From an uncultured Pseudomonadales bacterium (GTDB lineage Bacteria; Pseudomonadota; Gammaproteobacteria; Pseudomonadales; Cellvibrionaceae): a DNA stretch of 64,000 nucleotides. The notes beneath the pieces are model-generated. The model saw nothing but the letters and a program-made list of their open reading frames with translations, was not told where the DNA came from and did not search any database. The position numbers and the translations under genes are program-made. Below, piece by piece: positions 44,301-54,030 of the stretch (its first letter is position 1; each line of letters opens with the position of its first letter). The DNA is taken from contig CANLBN010000002.1 of assembly GCA_947488935.1 (NCBI GenBank), positions 372,001 through 436,000 on the forward strand, given 5' to 3'.

Positions 44301-46733
44301 ATGAAGATTAAGACAAAAATGCTGCTTGGTGGTGGCTGTTTAGCGGCATTGCCTGTACTCATTGGGTGTTTCTTTTTAGGCCAATTGGCGCTAAAAGCAG
44401 CAGATGCCTCTTTAGAGGACGATGCCGAGCATGCATTAGTTGCCGTTCGTGATATTACTGCACTAGAAATCACTCATTATATTGAAGGTATCGAAGACCA
44501 AGCTATTACGCTTTCAGAGAGCCTAATGACTGTCGAGGCAATGGAGGCATTTTCGGTAGGCTTTGAAAGCCATGGGGCTAACCGCAGCGACAGTGACATT
44601 AGTGCACAACGTGCAAGCGTTCTAAAATATTATGATGAGCAATTTAATACACAATTTAAGACACTTAATAGTGGGAAATCGGCACCAACAACCGAATTAA
44701 TACGTTCTCTAGATAAACAATCGATTGCACTCCAATACGATTTCATTAGTAATAATCCTGATCCATTAGGCAGTAAACATCTACTCGATAAGGCAAAAGG
44801 TGCGAGCGCTTATAACGAAGCTCATGAAAAATACCATGGACTTTTCCGCAATTTTATCGAGCGTTTTGGCTATTACGATTTATTTTTAGCCGATCATACA
44901 ACTGGCGATATTGTCTACTCAGTTTTTAAAGAGCTAGATTATACGACCTCTCTCATTGACGGCCCTTATGCGAAAAGTGGTATTGGGCAGGCTTTTGCAC
45001 TTGCAGATGCAGCAAAAGATAAAGATTTTACCGGCTTGGTCGATTTTGCGCCTTATTTGCCTTCATATGATGCGGCGGCATCATTTATCGCTAGTCCAAT
45101 CCACAATGGTCAGGGTGAAAAAATTGGCGTACTAATTTTGCAAATGCCTGTCGATAAAATTAATGCGCTAATGACTCATGACGGTACCTGGAAGGAGTCG
45201 GGTTTTGGCGAGTCGGGTGAGACGTATTTGGTGGGCGAAGATTTTACCATGCGCAGTAAGAGCCGTTTCTTGATAGAAGATAAAAAAGCGTATTTGGAGC
45301 TAATGAAGGCCATTGATTTGCCAGAGCAAACCATTGTCGATATAGATTCAAAAGACAGCACTATTGGCATACAGCCCGTTAAAACAGAAGCGGCTAAGGC
45401 TGCGTTTCGGGGCGAAGTAGGTTTTGGTATTTTTCCAGACTATCGTGGTGTTACTGTATTCTCTGCCTATAAGCCGATAGAAGTTGGTGGCTTGCGTTGG
45501 GCTATTGTAAATGAGGTGGATCAAGATGAAGCCTTGCGGCCCGCTGTCGAATTAGCAGAAACCGTAACGGGTTTAACAACTGTCATTATTATTGCGGCAC
45601 TTATTTTTGGTCCAATTGCGGCATGGTTATTATCGCTGACGATCTTAAGCCCCATCAAAAAAATTATTGAATCCATCAGAGACCTTGCAGAGGGCGAGGG
45701 TGATTTAACGCAGCGGATGGATACATCGGGTAATGATGAAATTAGTGAGCTATCAAAAAGCTTAAATATATTTTTAAATGATTTGGATCAAACATTCTCT
45801 AACCTCATTAAATCTGCGATGCGCCTAGTCCCTATGTCTGAAGATTTATCAATGGGCAATAGACAAATGGCTTTAGCGGCGAGCGAGCAAAATACACAAA
45901 TTACAACAGTGAGGGAGCGCCTACAAGATGCTCGCCAATCCACAGATCATGTGCAGGAAGAATCAGATTTAATCTATCAAGAAAGTCACAAAGGTGAAGA
46001 GGCCGTTAAAGAAGGCGTACGTGTTTTTGACCTAACCTACAAGCAAATTAACGAATTGGGGAATATTATTGATGATGCCTCTCAATCGATTGATTCGCTC
46101 AAGATAGAAAGCGATAATATTGTTAATGTAATCGATGTGATTAATAGTATTGCTGAGCAAACTAATTTATTAGCGTTAAATGCCGCTATTGAGGCTGCGC
46201 GTGCGGGCGAGGCCGGAAGAGGCTTTGCCGTAGTTGCTGATGAAGTACGAGCATTAGCATCGCGTACACGGGAGTCTACCTTAGAGGTATCTTCTATGGT
46301 GAATGCGATACAGTCACGCACTACTAATGTCGTTAGTACCATGGAGTTAGGTAAATCATCGACAGATGAGTGTAGTACGCAGGTACAAGAGGCCAAAGAA
46401 AAGTTAGCGCTTATTAACAGTGCGATGACACACATTAATGAACGCGTGAGTGGTATTTCTTCTTCGGTAAATAATCAAAAAGGAAATTTCAATCAAGTCG
46501 CAAACGATTTTGACTCTCTCGACGAGTGTTTTAATAAATCGCAGGCAGCGAGTGACCTTGCCGTACAAATTGGTATTGATATGAGTAAAATGAGTAGCAA
46601 ATTGCATGGGATGGTCGATCACTTTACCTTAAGTGATGGTGCTTGGAGTTCTGATCCTCGTGAAGAACTAAGGATGGATAAAGAGGCGATTGAAGAGACT
46701 AAAAAATCTAATATCAGCGCTAACCATAGCTAA
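44301..46733 (+). CDS. Methyl-accepting chemotaxis protein
   Basis: Large (810-residue) transducer. An N-terminal membrane helix is followed by a long periplasmic sensing region (about residues 35-410, double-Cache size). A second membrane helix (about 425-447), a HAMP domain (about 448-500) and the conserved signalling hairpin follow ([37 protein letters not shown], quoted only in part; hairpin tip near residue 627). Start at ATG 44301 is chosen because upstream residues are non-conserved. Its 3' end overlaps the rsmC stop by 3 bases, and its terminator lies inside rsmC. Confidence 0.93.
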   Translation: MKIKTKMLLGGGCLAALPVLIGCFFLGQLALKAADASLEDDAEHALVAVRDITALEITHYIEGIEDQAITLSESLMTVEAMEAFSVGFESHGANRSDSDISAQRASVLKYYDEQFNTQFKTLNSGKSAPTTELIRSLDKQSIALQYDFISNNPDPLGSKHLLDKAKGASAYNEAHEKYHGLFRNFIERFGYYDLFLADHTTGDIVYSVFKELDYTTSLIDGPYAKSGIGQAFALADAAKDKDFTGLVDFAPYLPSYDAAASFIASPIHNGQGEKIGVLILQMPVDKINALMTHDGTWKESGFGESGETYLVGEDFTMRSKSRFLIEDKKAYLELMKAIDLPEQTIVDIDSKDSTIGIQPVKTEAAKAAFRGEVGFGIFPDYRGVTVFSAYKPIEVGGLRWAIVNEVDQDEALRPAVELAETVTGLTTVIIIAALIFGPIAAWLLSLTILSPIKKIIESIRDLAEGEGDLTQRMDTSGNDEISELSKSLNIFLNDLDQTFSNLIKSAMRLVPMSEDLSMGNRQMALAASEQNTQITTVRERLQDARQSTDHVQEESDLIYQESHKGEEAVKEGVRVFDLTYKQINELGNIIDDASQSIDSLKIESDNIVNVIDVINSIAEQTNLLALNAAIEAARAGEAGRGFAVVADEVRALASRTRESTLEVSSMVNAIQSRTTNVVSTMELGKSSTDECSTQVQEAKEKLALINSAMTHINERVSGISSSVNNQKGNFNQVANDFDSLDECFNKSQAASDLAVQIGIDMSKMSSKLHGMVDHFTLSDGAWSSDPREELRMDKEAIEETKKSNISANHS

Positions 46734-47764
46734 TCATTACTCTTAGATAGTAAAACAACTTTAAAACCTTGCTCTTTATGCAAGGTTTTTTTATGGCTGA
46801 ATAAACCTTCTGCTAAGTGATCAAAGGAGATGAATTCATTAGTGACTAAGAGGGTATGTCCATTTTTTTTGGTTTTTTTAGCGCAGCCACGAATAAATTT
46901 TTCGGTCAATGCTTGATTGTGTTGAAAGCCTTGGTGGAAAGGCGGATTGCATAGTACTAAGTCAAAGGCGTTATCTATTGTATCGGCGCAATCGCTAGCA
47001 ATAACCTCTGTTGCTGTTTTTATGGTTTGTGTATTTTTTTGTGCCGCGATAAGGGCAGCCGCATTATTATCTGTTGCCGTGATTTTTTCAAAGCCATATT
47101 TATCGATTTTAAAAAATATCCATCCATACCCGCAACCTAAGTCAAGGACGCTTTTGGGAGTAATTTTTTGGCTACTTATTAAATCTTTGACGCAATTTAA
47201 CAGTAGCTTTGTTCCCTTATCGACTTTGTTCCATCCAAAAACCCCAGGTTTGCTATAAAACTTATCGTCAATTTTTCTTAAGTTATGATAGCTTTTATCA
47301 TCTAGCGTTGTTGCTAATGATAAATGTGAATATTCTCCAATATAGCCGCTACCTGTTTTTTTAAGCTTTCCCTGTGCATGGAGTACTTTTTTAATGTTGT
47401 CAGAGAAAGACTTAATCCCTTCTTGTTTGTAACCACTAATAATAAATTTTGCGTCTTTTTGTAATGACTTAGCCGATTGATTAATGATGTGATTTACTAA
47501 TGCTTTTTCTTTTGAAATACGATAAACAATTTTTTCAAAGCTTTGTTGGGGGTAGTCGGAGATATTAAAGTCGCTAAAAATGCTTTGTATATTTTTCTTT
47601 TTAGCTTGTTGATAAATATCATAACGATTGGTAACCAAGGTTAAATTTTCGTTCGCCTCGACGTGTGCAATTAATGGCTGCGCGTTTTCATCGGCAAGCC
47701 AGAGAGTGGGTGTTTGTATTTGTGTCAAATGAGGTAAGAGAAGTTGCAATGTGCTGTCAATCAT
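46730..47764 (-). CDS. rsmC: 16S rRNA m2G1207 methyltransferase
   Basis: Transfers a methyl group from SAM to N2 of G1207 of 16S rRNA. The 344-residue protein has the RsmC-type duplicated fold; the C-terminal catalytic half has the SAM loop DLGCGYG (residues 208-214) and the NPPF motif (273-276, [12 protein letters not shown]). It starts within rsuA (8-nt overlap), so the pair rsuA-rsmC is one operon. The 3' end carries the terminator of the convergent chemoreceptor gene. Confidence 0.88.
   Translation of the reverse strand: MIDSTLQLLLPHLTQIQTPTLWLADENAQPLIAHVEANENLTLVTNRYDIYQQAKKKNIQSIFSDFNISDYPQQSFEKIVYRISKEKALVNHIINQSAKSLQKDAKFIISGYKQEGIKSFSDNIKKVLHAQGKLKKTGSGYIGEYSHLSLATTLDDKSYHNLRKIDDKFYSKPGVFGWNKVDKGTKLLLNCVKDLISSQKITPKSVLDLGCGYGWIFFKIDKYGFEKITATDNNAAALIAAQKNTQTIKTATEVIASDCADTIDNAFDLVLCNPPFHQGFQHNQALTEKFIRGCAKKTKKNGHTLLVTNEFISFDHLAEGLFSHKKTLHKEQGFKVVLLSKSND
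46763..46792 (+). terminator. Terminator of the chemoreceptor gene, inside rsmC
   Basis: AAAACCTTGC (46763-46772) pairs perfectly with GCAAGGTTTT (46780-46789), 7-nt loop, followed by seven T. It lies 30 bases after the plus-strand stop and within the coding sequence of rsmC on the other strand. Confidence 0.9.
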
Positions 47765-48455
47765 TAAAAGAATTCACTTCATGTTGTGTGAGTGGGCGAT
47801 AGTTTCCTAGCTCAAGGTTTGGGTCGAGCTGAATGCTACCAATAGCATGACGATGAAGAGCGGTGACGTGATTGCCACAGGCGGCGAACATACGCTTAAC
47901 TTGGTGATATTTACCTTCAGATATAAATAGCTCTGCATGATGAGCATCTATAATAGTTAGTTTGGCTTCTCGTGTTTTTTTTGTCTCGCCATTGAGCAAC
48001 AGGCCGCTTTTGAATTGTTGGATTAGGCTATCGTCGAGCGGTTTATCTACGGTTACTTTGTAGTGTTTGAGCGAATGATGATTAGGCGATGTAACGCAAT
48101 GATTCCATTGTCCATCATCAGTGATAAGTACTAGCCCAGTCGTATCTTTATCTAATCTGCCAGCTATCTGTAATTTTGATTTTTTGGGCTCATTGAGTAG
48201 GTCGATGACTGTTTTATGATGCCCATCATTTGTTGCACTGATGATTCCCTGTGGTTTATTAAGCATAAAAAAGCGTGGCTTAATGCTACCTATAGGATTA
48301 TCAAATAAATAAATAGGGCTTGCACTGGGGTCAATTTTAGTCGACGTATCATTAACAATATGCTCCCCAATACGTATAGCCCCCTCTTTGGCTAGACGTT
48401 TAATATCCGAGCGTGAGTAGTCAGTCATGGCGCAAATAAATTTATCTATGCGCAC
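47757..48455 (-). CDS. rsuA: 16S rRNA pseudouridine(516) synthase
   Basis: The 232-residue enzyme has an N-terminal S4 RNA-binding domain (MRIDKFICAMTDYSRSDIKRL, in part) and an RsuA/RluB catalytic domain with AGRLDKDTTGLVL, whose catalytic Asp is Asp102 as in E. coli RsuA. A C-terminal KYHQVKRMFAACGN motif completes the family. It heads the rsuA-rsmC operon. RsuA, RluB, RluE and RluF are similar; the size and partner rsmC favour RsuA or RluE/F-like enzymes. Confidence 0.88.
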   Translation of the reverse strand: MRIDKFICAMTDYSRSDIKRLAKEGAIRIGEHIVNDTSTKIDPSASPIYLFDNPIGSIKPRFFMLNKPQGIISATNDGHHKTVIDLLNEPKKSKLQIAGRLDKDTTGLVLITDDGQWNHCVTSPNHHSLKHYKVTVDKPLDDSLIQQFKSGLLLNGETKKTREAKLTIIDAHHAELFISEGKYHQVKRMFAACGNHVTALHRHAIGSIQLDPNLELGNYRPLTQHEVNSFND

Positions 48456-48774
48456 ATTAGGGCCTTTAAGTGGGTTAATAAGCTATACATAGCCCATTTT
48501 AACGATTAACGTTGATGGCGGCTAATCTTTTAACAAATAAGGGCTATGGATAAGTCATCATGTTGTGGCACATGCATCAATGGAAGGTAATCGTGTTGTT
48601 AGCATGGGGATATGAGCAGAGTACGCCGCCATTCACTAAAAAGGACAAAGTATGCAATTAGTAGGAGTAATTTTAAGAAGATATAAAATTATTATTGACT
48701 GCTTAAAACTCCGTGGTATGATGCGCACCTCCTGAAACAAGGGCTGTAATTATATTGATTACAGGGTTAAGCAT
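48456..48774. other. Interval between rsuA and the tRNA-Pro promoter
   Basis: 319 bp. The right end holds the tRNA promoter. I saw one 27-codon frame (48652-48735) overlapping the promoter; it is rejected. The remainder presumably holds the rsuA promoter on the minus strand. Nothing else recognised. Confidence 0.4.
48695..48722 (+). promoter_or_regulatory. Sigma70 promoter of the tRNA-Pro/Arg/His operon
   Basis: TTGACT (48695-48700), 16-nt spacer, TATGAT (48717-48722), then discriminator GCGCACCT. A GC-rich discriminator is the feature that makes stable RNA promoters sensitive to ppGpp, so stringent control is likely. Confidence 0.8.
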
Positions 48775-48851
<77 letters not shown>

Positions 48852-48889
48852 ACTTAACACCTTTTAAGCCTGCGTAGATTTATTCAGAT

Positions 48890-48966
<77 letters not shown>

Positions 48967-49056
48967 TTGCTTATAAACACTTTTTATTTCTAGTATATGA
49001 AATAGAGCAAGCTTGGCTACGTTGTCCACGAGAGTTAAATTCAGGATCCCAACAAT

Positions 49057-49133
49057 GGTGACTGTAGCTCAGCTGGTAGAGCCCCGGATTGTGATTCCGG
49101 TGGTCGCGGGTTCGAACCCCGTCAGTCACCCCA
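49057..49133 (+). tRNA. tRNA-His (anticodon GUG)
   Basis: Extra G at -1 (49057) opposite discriminator C, as required for tRNA-His. Acceptor GTGACTG/CAGTCAC, anticodon GUG, encoded CCA. Last of the three tRNAs. Confidence 0.97.
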
Positions 49134-49252
49134 TTATATCTCTTCTTGTTAATTAATCTCTTTTCCCCTTTATTGCGAATAAGTGTGTCTGTCGCATAAT
49201 TCTTTATGTGCGATAATGGTGTGAGAATAAAAATAGTATAAAAGGTTTTTTT

Positions 49253-49738
49253 ATGGAGCTAGCAGAAAGTTTGCGTTTGGGGATGCGTCGTTTAGCATCG
49301 GGTGTGTGTGTTGTCACTTGTAAGGCGCAAGGGCAGCGGTATGCTATGACGGCTTCCTCTGTAACTTCACTATCGGATTCTCCAGCATCATTATTAGTTT
49401 GTATCAATGCTACCGCAGCTATTCAACGCTTTCTTGTTAAAGGCCAATCATTTGCGGTTAATATACTCGGTGATGATCAAATAGATATCTCTAATAACTG
49501 TGCCGGAGAAAGTAGCGGCGAAGAGCGGTTTAGTATTGGTTGTTGGAGTCAATCGCCTCAATCAAGTGCTCCATTTTTAGAAAAATCCCAGGCAATATTT
49601 TTTTGTGACGTTGATAACGATAATTATCAGTATGGTACGCACCATATTATTATTGGGCGATTAACCCATGTTATTGTCCCCGAGGTAGAATCTTCTCCAT
49701 TAATTTACGCAAATGGTGGGTATCAGAGTATTCGTTAA
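49253..49738 (+). CDS. Flavin reductase family protein
   Basis: The 161-residue protein matches the short NADH:FMN/FAD oxidoreductase barrel: GMRRLASGVCVVTCK at the start, AMTASSVTSLSDSPASLLVCIN near residues 40-60, and FAVNILGDDQIDISNNCAG. These enzymes supply reduced flavin to two-component monooxygenases, but no oxygenase partner is adjacent. ATG at 49253 follows TATAAAAGG. It lies between two tRNA transcription units. Confidence 0.87.
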   Translation: MELAESLRLGMRRLASGVCVVTCKAQGQRYAMTASSVTSLSDSPASLLVCINATAAIQRFLVKGQSFAVNILGDDQIDISNNCAGESSGEERFSIGCWSQSPQSSAPFLEKSQAIFFCDVDNDNYQYGTHHIIIGRLTHVIVPEVESSPLIYANGGYQSIR

Positions 49739-49875
49739 TTGCCCGATTATGGCTGAAGAGGTCTACTTTTAAGCAAGCTGTATGCTATTCAAATCTCCTT
49801 TTTGGTTAAAATTTATTTATTCAGATTAAAAAAACAGCATCAATAATTTATATTAATTTTCTTTAATAAATAGTG

Positions 49876-49903
49876 TTGACAAGGTGCAATTATCCAGTAG
49901 AAT
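49876..49903 (+). promoter_or_regulatory. Sigma70 promoter of the tRNA-Val/Asp operon
   Basis: TTGACA (49876-49881), 16-nt spacer, TAGAAT (49898-49903), then GCGCACCT. The -35 is perfect. Spacer length and discriminator are the same as at the tRNA-Pro promoter. Confidence 0.85.
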
Positions 49904-49919
49904 GCGCACCTCTTCTGTT

Positions 49920-49995
49920 GGGTGGTTAGCTCAGTTGGTAGAGCGGCGCCCTTACAAGGCGTAGGTCACAGGTTCGACCCCTGTACCACCCACCA
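49920..49995 (+). tRNA. tRNA-Val (anticodon UAC)
   Basis: 76 nt with encoded CCA: acceptor GGGTGGT/ACCACCC, anticodon loop CTTACAA with UAC, T arm GGTTCGACCCC. First in the Val-Asp unit. Confidence 0.97.
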
Positions 49996-50011
49996 ATAAA
50001 AAAGATTATTC

Positions 50012-50088
50012 GGACCGGTAGTTCAGCTGGTTAGAATGCCGGCCTGTCACGCCGGAGGTCGCGGGTTCGAGTCCCGTCCGGTCCGCCA
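50012..50088 (+). tRNA. tRNA-Asp (anticodon GUC)
   Basis: 77 nt with encoded CCA: acceptor GGACCGG/CCGGTCC, anticodon loop CTGTCAC with GUC, T arm GGTTCGAGTCC. Sixteen bases after tRNA-Val. Confidence 0.97.
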
Positions 50089-50367
50089 TTAATCTTTATT
50101 GCCCCTCTCTTTAGTTTTACAGATACAACCTTTTATAAAATTCGATTATCTCATCACACTATTATTTCTATTTACGCATTTATTCGATGCTATTATGATT
50201 CGCTAGGTCATATAGCTTTTTGTTATGTTTAAATCAAAAGCTAGATCAAAACCTACTGACCTAAGAAAGATGCGAAATAATATTATTGTTGAACCCACAA
50301 CCATATTTTATGACTAACGGACTAATTCGCATTTATTAGCCCCACAAAAAAGAGTAAAGAGAATCTT

Positions 50368-51234
50368 ATGAAATTAAAATCATTTATCCTTACGATGAAT
50401 ACGCTTTTATTAACAGGTGTTGTTATTGCCAAAGAACCTCAGGCAGGCTCACATGCGGCAGTTAGCGACGATATTATAGCTAAGCAGCGTCAAGCGCTTG
50501 CGACTAATACCAAAGGTAAAGGTTTTGGCCCTCAGTCGCCAAGAGATATTGATAGTGTGATAGGTGCTAATACACGTGCTTTTAGCGCAGCCCCTGCTTA
50601 TACCGAGATGAATCTCTGTAATATTCATTTTCATAACAATGCCGAGCACAAGGGTAAAAACTTTGCTCAGTATGCGGGTAATGGTGATGGTCACGGATAC
50701 CAAACTGGCTATCGTTATTCGGGTAAATTAAGTGTTAGTGAGCTAGAGCCTACTGCTGCTAAAGTTTGCCCAAGTAAGCATGGCCATCTGTTATCGGGTG
50801 ATACTATTGAGGTGCATTATGTGCATTCAAGTGCGCAAGTTAGCCCCGGGCCTACATTGGGTGCGTGCTTAAGTGATTCTATTAAAAACCCTCAATTGCG
50901 TGTAGAGACGCAAGTCTATGTACTTGTAAATGATAAAAAAGCACTAGATTTTGGTAAGCTCACCGAGCATGGCCAAAAAGATGGTTTTTATCAGGCATTC
51001 AATATCCCTAGCAACACGGGTGCTCCTATTCAGTATAATGGCTCGACAACAGGCCCTAGCTATAACGAGAAAGGTTCTCCCTTTCAGGTATCATGGAGTG
51101 TTCGACCTAAAGTCGCAAAGGTTGATATCAATAGTGTTGCCCAATGGTGTGAGGCTAATACCTTTGATGAGGATCACGCTCATGGTGTTAGAAACCTAGT
51201 CACAAACCCTGATTTACTGTCAGAAATTAAATAA
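50368..51234 (+). CDS. Exported delta-class carbonic anhydrase
   Basis: The 288-residue protein has a cleavable signal (about residues 1-21). The mature part carries the delta-CA pattern: MNLCNIHFHNNAEHKGKNF at residues 81-99 with His87 and His89 as probable zinc ligands. Later SKHGHLLSGDTIEVHYVHSSA and cysteines at about 84, 122 and 269-270 may pair. Delta-CAs convert CO2 to bicarbonate and are best known from diatoms; bacterial copies occur in marine gammaproteobacteria. Exported location suggests use at the periplasm or cell surface. Ligand roles are inferred. Confidence 0.78.
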   Translation: MKLKSFILTMNTLLLTGVVIAKEPQAGSHAAVSDDIIAKQRQALATNTKGKGFGPQSPRDIDSVIGANTRAFSAAPAYTEMNLCNIHFHNNAEHKGKNFAQYAGNGDGHGYQTGYRYSGKLSVSELEPTAAKVCPSKHGHLLSGDTIEVHYVHSSAQVSPGPTLGACLSDSIKNPQLRVETQVYVLVNDKKALDFGKLTEHGQKDGFYQAFNIPSNTGAPIQYNGSTTGPSYNEKGSPFQVSWSVRPKVAKVDINSVAQWCEANTFDEDHAHGVRNLVTNPDLLSEIK

Positions 51235-51419
51235 TTACCTAGTTTGATAGTAGTTTTGTATAATTAACAAAAATAACGTAAACACAAGGATGTGTTATGA
51301 GATAATCTCTTATTAACATTTCTCGAATTAAGCTGATAACTACCTTTCGGGTATTAATAGTTATTCAGCACGTATTATTATCTTAGATTAATAGCACGCA
51401 CTTATATTAAGAGGCATTT

Positions 51420-51794
51420 ATGGCTTATAAACGAATGGTAATGGAAGTCGGTATGGGAGTTGATCTCCAGGGGGCCGATTACACAAAAGCAGCGGTAAGA
51501 GCGGTAATGGATGCACTTAGGCATAATTCGCTCACTGTTGCACCAGCATTTGGAGTTGCTAAGGAAGATATGAAAATAGAGGTTTCTATTGGTGTCGCTA
51601 AACCAGAAGCCGTCGATAAAGAGGCCGTAAAAGCGGTATTCCCTTATGGTAAAGCGAGTGTCGAGGTTGTTGAAGGTGGTCTAGATATAGTTGCCGACTG
51701 CGGTACCAAAGTGACCGTTGTTGCTAATGCAGCAGCAGTTGTTTATCTCGATTTGATTGATACGCAAGCAGGCGATCAAGGAAAAGGGGCGTAA
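51420..51794 (+). CDS. Lin0512-family protein, first of a tandem pair
   Basis: The 124-residue protein is a member of the small Lin0512 family (function unknown): KRMVMEVGMGVDLQGADYTKAAVRAVMDALRHNS (only parts quoted) is the signature segment. The gene is followed by a paralogue with the stop 4 bases before the next start, so the two proteins are translated from one message. ATG at 51420. Confidence 0.83.
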   Translation: MAYKRMVMEVGMGVDLQGADYTKAAVRAVMDALRHNSLTVAPAFGVAKEDMKIEVSIGVAKPEAVDKEAVKAVFPYGKASVEVVEGGLDIVADCGTKVTVVANAAAVVYLDLIDTQAGDQGKGA

Positions 51795-51798
51795 TACT

Positions 51799-52158
51799 AT
51801 GGCTATTCAGCGTATTATTTTAGAAATGGGTACGGGCAATGACCTTTATGGTGAAGATTACACAAAAGCGGCTGTGCGTGCGGTACAAGACGCCCTACAT
51901 CATAGCTCTATTACTTTATTTCGTTCTATGGGCATAGACAGAGAGTCGATGATGGTTGAAGTCACCATTGGTGTGCAATACCCAGATAAAGTCGACAAAG
52001 ACGAAGTGGCAAAGCAAATTCCCTTTGGTAGCGTTAAGGTTAATTCTGTAAAAGGCGGGCTTAATATTACCCATGAGCCAGAGGTTGTGAGTGTTATTGC
52101 AACTGCTGCCGTTGCCGCTAGATTAGATATACCCGAAGGACGCTATATACAAGGTTAG
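51799..52158 (+). CDS. Lin0512-family protein, second of a tandem pair
   Basis: The 119-residue paralogue shares the whole pattern with the preceding protein (e.g. ILEMGTGNDLYGEDYTKAAVRAVQDALHHSS, in part; TIGVQYPDKVDKDEV aligns with SIGVAKPEAVDKEAV). Start at ATG 51799, with GGGG purine-rich site upstream, not the in-frame upstream ATG at 51757, which would overlap its neighbour. The pair may form a hetero-oligomer; function unknown. Confidence 0.83.
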   Translation: MAIQRIILEMGTGNDLYGEDYTKAAVRAVQDALHHSSITLFRSMGIDRESMMVEVTIGVQYPDKVDKDEVAKQIPFGSVKVNSVKGGLNITHEPEVVSVIATAAVAARLDIPEGRYIQG

Positions 52159-52187
52159 GCCTTGCCAACTCTTGTTATGTAAATGTT

Positions 52188-52514
52188 ATGCAAAAAGTTT
52201 ATACCGATCAAACACTGCTAGCGGTCACCAATGTGCAAAATTTATTGGCGGCCTCACATATAAGCGCGAAGATTCGTAATCAATTTGCGGCCGGTGGTGT
52301 GGGCGAGATTGCATCAATCGACGCATGGCCTGAGTTATGGGTAGATTACCCCGATGTAGTGCTAGCAAAAAAAATTATCAGTGACTATCAATCCCCTAAT
52401 AGGGGGGCTGATTGGCTATGTAATTGTGGCGAGAAAAACGGTATTGCATTTGCTAGTTGTTGGGCTTGTCAGCGAGATAACCCTGCACTTAAAGCAACCA
52501 TGGCGGATTCTTGA
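52188..52514 (+). CDS. DUF2007-type protein with C-terminal zinc ribbon
   Basis: The 108-residue protein has a DUF2007 (putative signal-transducing) domain in the first 70 residues (VYTDQTLLAVTNVQNLLAASHI), then a C-terminal CNCGEKNGIAFASCWAC motif of four cysteines, a likely zinc ribbon. Start 52188; it ends 6 bases before holB, so is cotranscribed with holB, the PilZ gene and tatD. Confidence 0.75.
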   Translation: MQKVYTDQTLLAVTNVQNLLAASHISAKIRNQFAAGGVGEIASIDAWPELWVDYPDVVLAKKIISDYQSPNRGADWLCNCGEKNGIAFASCWACQRDNPALKATMADS

Positions 52515-52520
52515 TCGGCT

Positions 52521-53627
52521 ATGGAATCCATTAATACCGCAGTGTCGTATTCTCCTATACCTTATCCCTGGCAGCAGCCTCTCTGGCAGAGCTTTACAGC
52601 GCAATTTGAGCAAGAGCGTCTGCCGCATGCACTCTTATTAGCTGGCCAAAAAGGTATTGGTAAATGGCACTATGCCAATGTTATTGCGGATTTTTTACTG
52701 TGCTCCTCGCCAAAATCTGGTCTTGCCTGTGGTCAGTGCAAAAGTTGCCAGCTTATTCAGGCAGAGACTCATCCAGACAAAATGCTGATCATCCCAGAAG
52801 AGACAGGTAAGCTGATTAAAGTTGACCAAATTCGTCAGCTAGCAACTCGAATATCAAATACAGCGCAGCAAGGCGGCCGTAAAATTGTTATTTTAGGACC
52901 CGTTGAGCAGCTTAATATCAATGCGGCTAATGCTTTGTTAAAAAACTTAGAAGAGCCATCGGACGATACTTTTTTTATACTCTATTCACATGTTATGAGT
53001 GGGGTGATTGCAACCATTAGGAGCCGCTGCCAGCTATTATCGTTACCTACTCCTAACCGTGACTTAGTTGTTCAATGGTTAAATGATTTGGGTTTTGGGA
53101 GCGATAAAAAGGGTGGGGCAGCACACGATAAAGAGCAAAGTAATGAGCTGTATGAGGTGCTGAATTTAGCAGGGCATGCACCACTTGTTGCAAAATCTTT
53201 ATTGGATAATAATGATACAACAGAGCGCTTACAAAGCTTTTACGATGGGCTTTTGTCTTTGCAACAAACCCAGCAAGCTGGCCACCAATATGTCGATATA
53301 GATGTTGCGAAGGTTTGGCTTGATATAGAGCTTAGCGATACTATCGAATGGTGGATTCAATTGCTGCAAAAACTTCTAACAGAGCCCTATAAGAATTCGA
53401 CCCACGAAGTGGCTTCTTCTTATGGTTTTATCGATAGTATTATTCAACTGCAAAGAGGCTGTGATAAGCTCAATAAGCAGTGGTTGTTTAAATTTATGGA
53501 TAAGTTATTAATATTAAAAAAACAATTACTCCAAGGTGCCAACCCCAATAAACAACTGCTACTAGAAGAGTTGCTAATGGATTGGTGCGCTATAATAAAA
53601 ACTCAAAATACCGGAGCAGAGAGTTAA
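52521..53627 (+). CDS. holB: DNA polymerase III subunit delta'
   Basis: Clamp-loader subunit, AAA+ without active ATPase. In the 368-residue protein the P-loop is AGQKGIGKWH (residues 36-45 region), the zinc module has CSSPKSGLACGQCKSC, and SRC (IRSRCQLLSL) is the conserved clamp-loader arginine motif. The C-terminal domain is helical. Starts 6 bases after the DUF2007 gene and abuts the PilZ gene, in the conserved tmk/holB-pilZ-tatD order (tmk is not here). Confidence 0.9.
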   Translation: MESINTAVSYSPIPYPWQQPLWQSFTAQFEQERLPHALLLAGQKGIGKWHYANVIADFLLCSSPKSGLACGQCKSCQLIQAETHPDKMLIIPEETGKLIKVDQIRQLATRISNTAQQGGRKIVILGPVEQLNINAANALLKNLEEPSDDTFFILYSHVMSGVIATIRSRCQLLSLPTPNRDLVVQWLNDLGFGSDKKGGAAHDKEQSNELYEVLNLAGHAPLVAKSLLDNNDTTERLQSFYDGLLSLQQTQQAGHQYVDIDVAKVWLDIELSDTIEWWIQLLQKLLTEPYKNSTHEVASSYGFIDSIIQLQRGCDKLNKQWLFKFMDKLLILKKQLLQGANPNKQLLLEELLMDWCAIIKTQNTGAES

Positions 53628-53978
53628 ATGGCCAATTTTTCAGCTGGTGGTGCAGGTATATTATCGTTAACGATTAAAGATAAAGCAGTTCTTTATGCTG
53701 CATATATGCCTTATGTAACTAATGGGGGTTTATTTATACCTACTAATAAAAGCTATAGCGTGGGCGATGAAGTTTTTGTTTTATTAAACTTAATGGACGA
53801 GCCAGAGAAAATCCCTGTTGCTGGTAAAGTTGTTTGGATAACGCCTAAAGGTGCTCAGGGTAATCGCTCTGCTGGTATTGGTATTCAATTTACCGAAGAA
53901 GGCTCTGTTGCTGTCAATAAAATAGAAACTTACCTTGCAGGCATGGTTGAATCTGAGCGGCCAACTCATACGATGTAG
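53628..53978 (+). CDS. PilZ domain protein
   Basis: A 116-residue protein with a short PilZ domain: GGLFIPTNKSYSVGDEVFVLLNLMDEPEKIPVAGKVVWI (parts only; residues about 31-68), then AGIGIQFTEEG. The usual RxxxR...D/NxSxxG c-di-GMP motif is not clear: an NGGLFI occurs, but no RxxxR precedes it, so it may resemble PilZ of Pseudomonas, which does not bind c-di-GMP. Proteins in this operon position are needed for type IV pili in other genera. Start abuts holB stop. Confidence 0.85.
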   Translation: MANFSAGGAGILSLTIKDKAVLYAAYMPYVTNGGLFIPTNKSYSVGDEVFVLLNLMDEPEKIPVAGKVVWITPKGAQGNRSAGIGIQFTEEGSVAVNKIETYLAGMVESERPTHTM

Positions 53979-54030
53979 CTGTTTCGCCTATTAATATTAA
54001 ATTTTTCTCTAAAACCTGATACTAAATATT

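Noticed and set aside
48652..48735. 27-codon ORF starting at ATG before the tRNA-Pro promoter
   Set aside because: It overlaps the -35 and -10 elements, has no good ribosome binding site and no recognisable pattern.
49253..49738. Two-component monooxygenase system with the flavin reductase
   Set aside because: No oxygenase gene is adjacent.
53628..53978. c-di-GMP-binding site in the PilZ protein
   Set aside because: No RxxxR before the NGGLF-like motif could be seen, so binding is not claimed.
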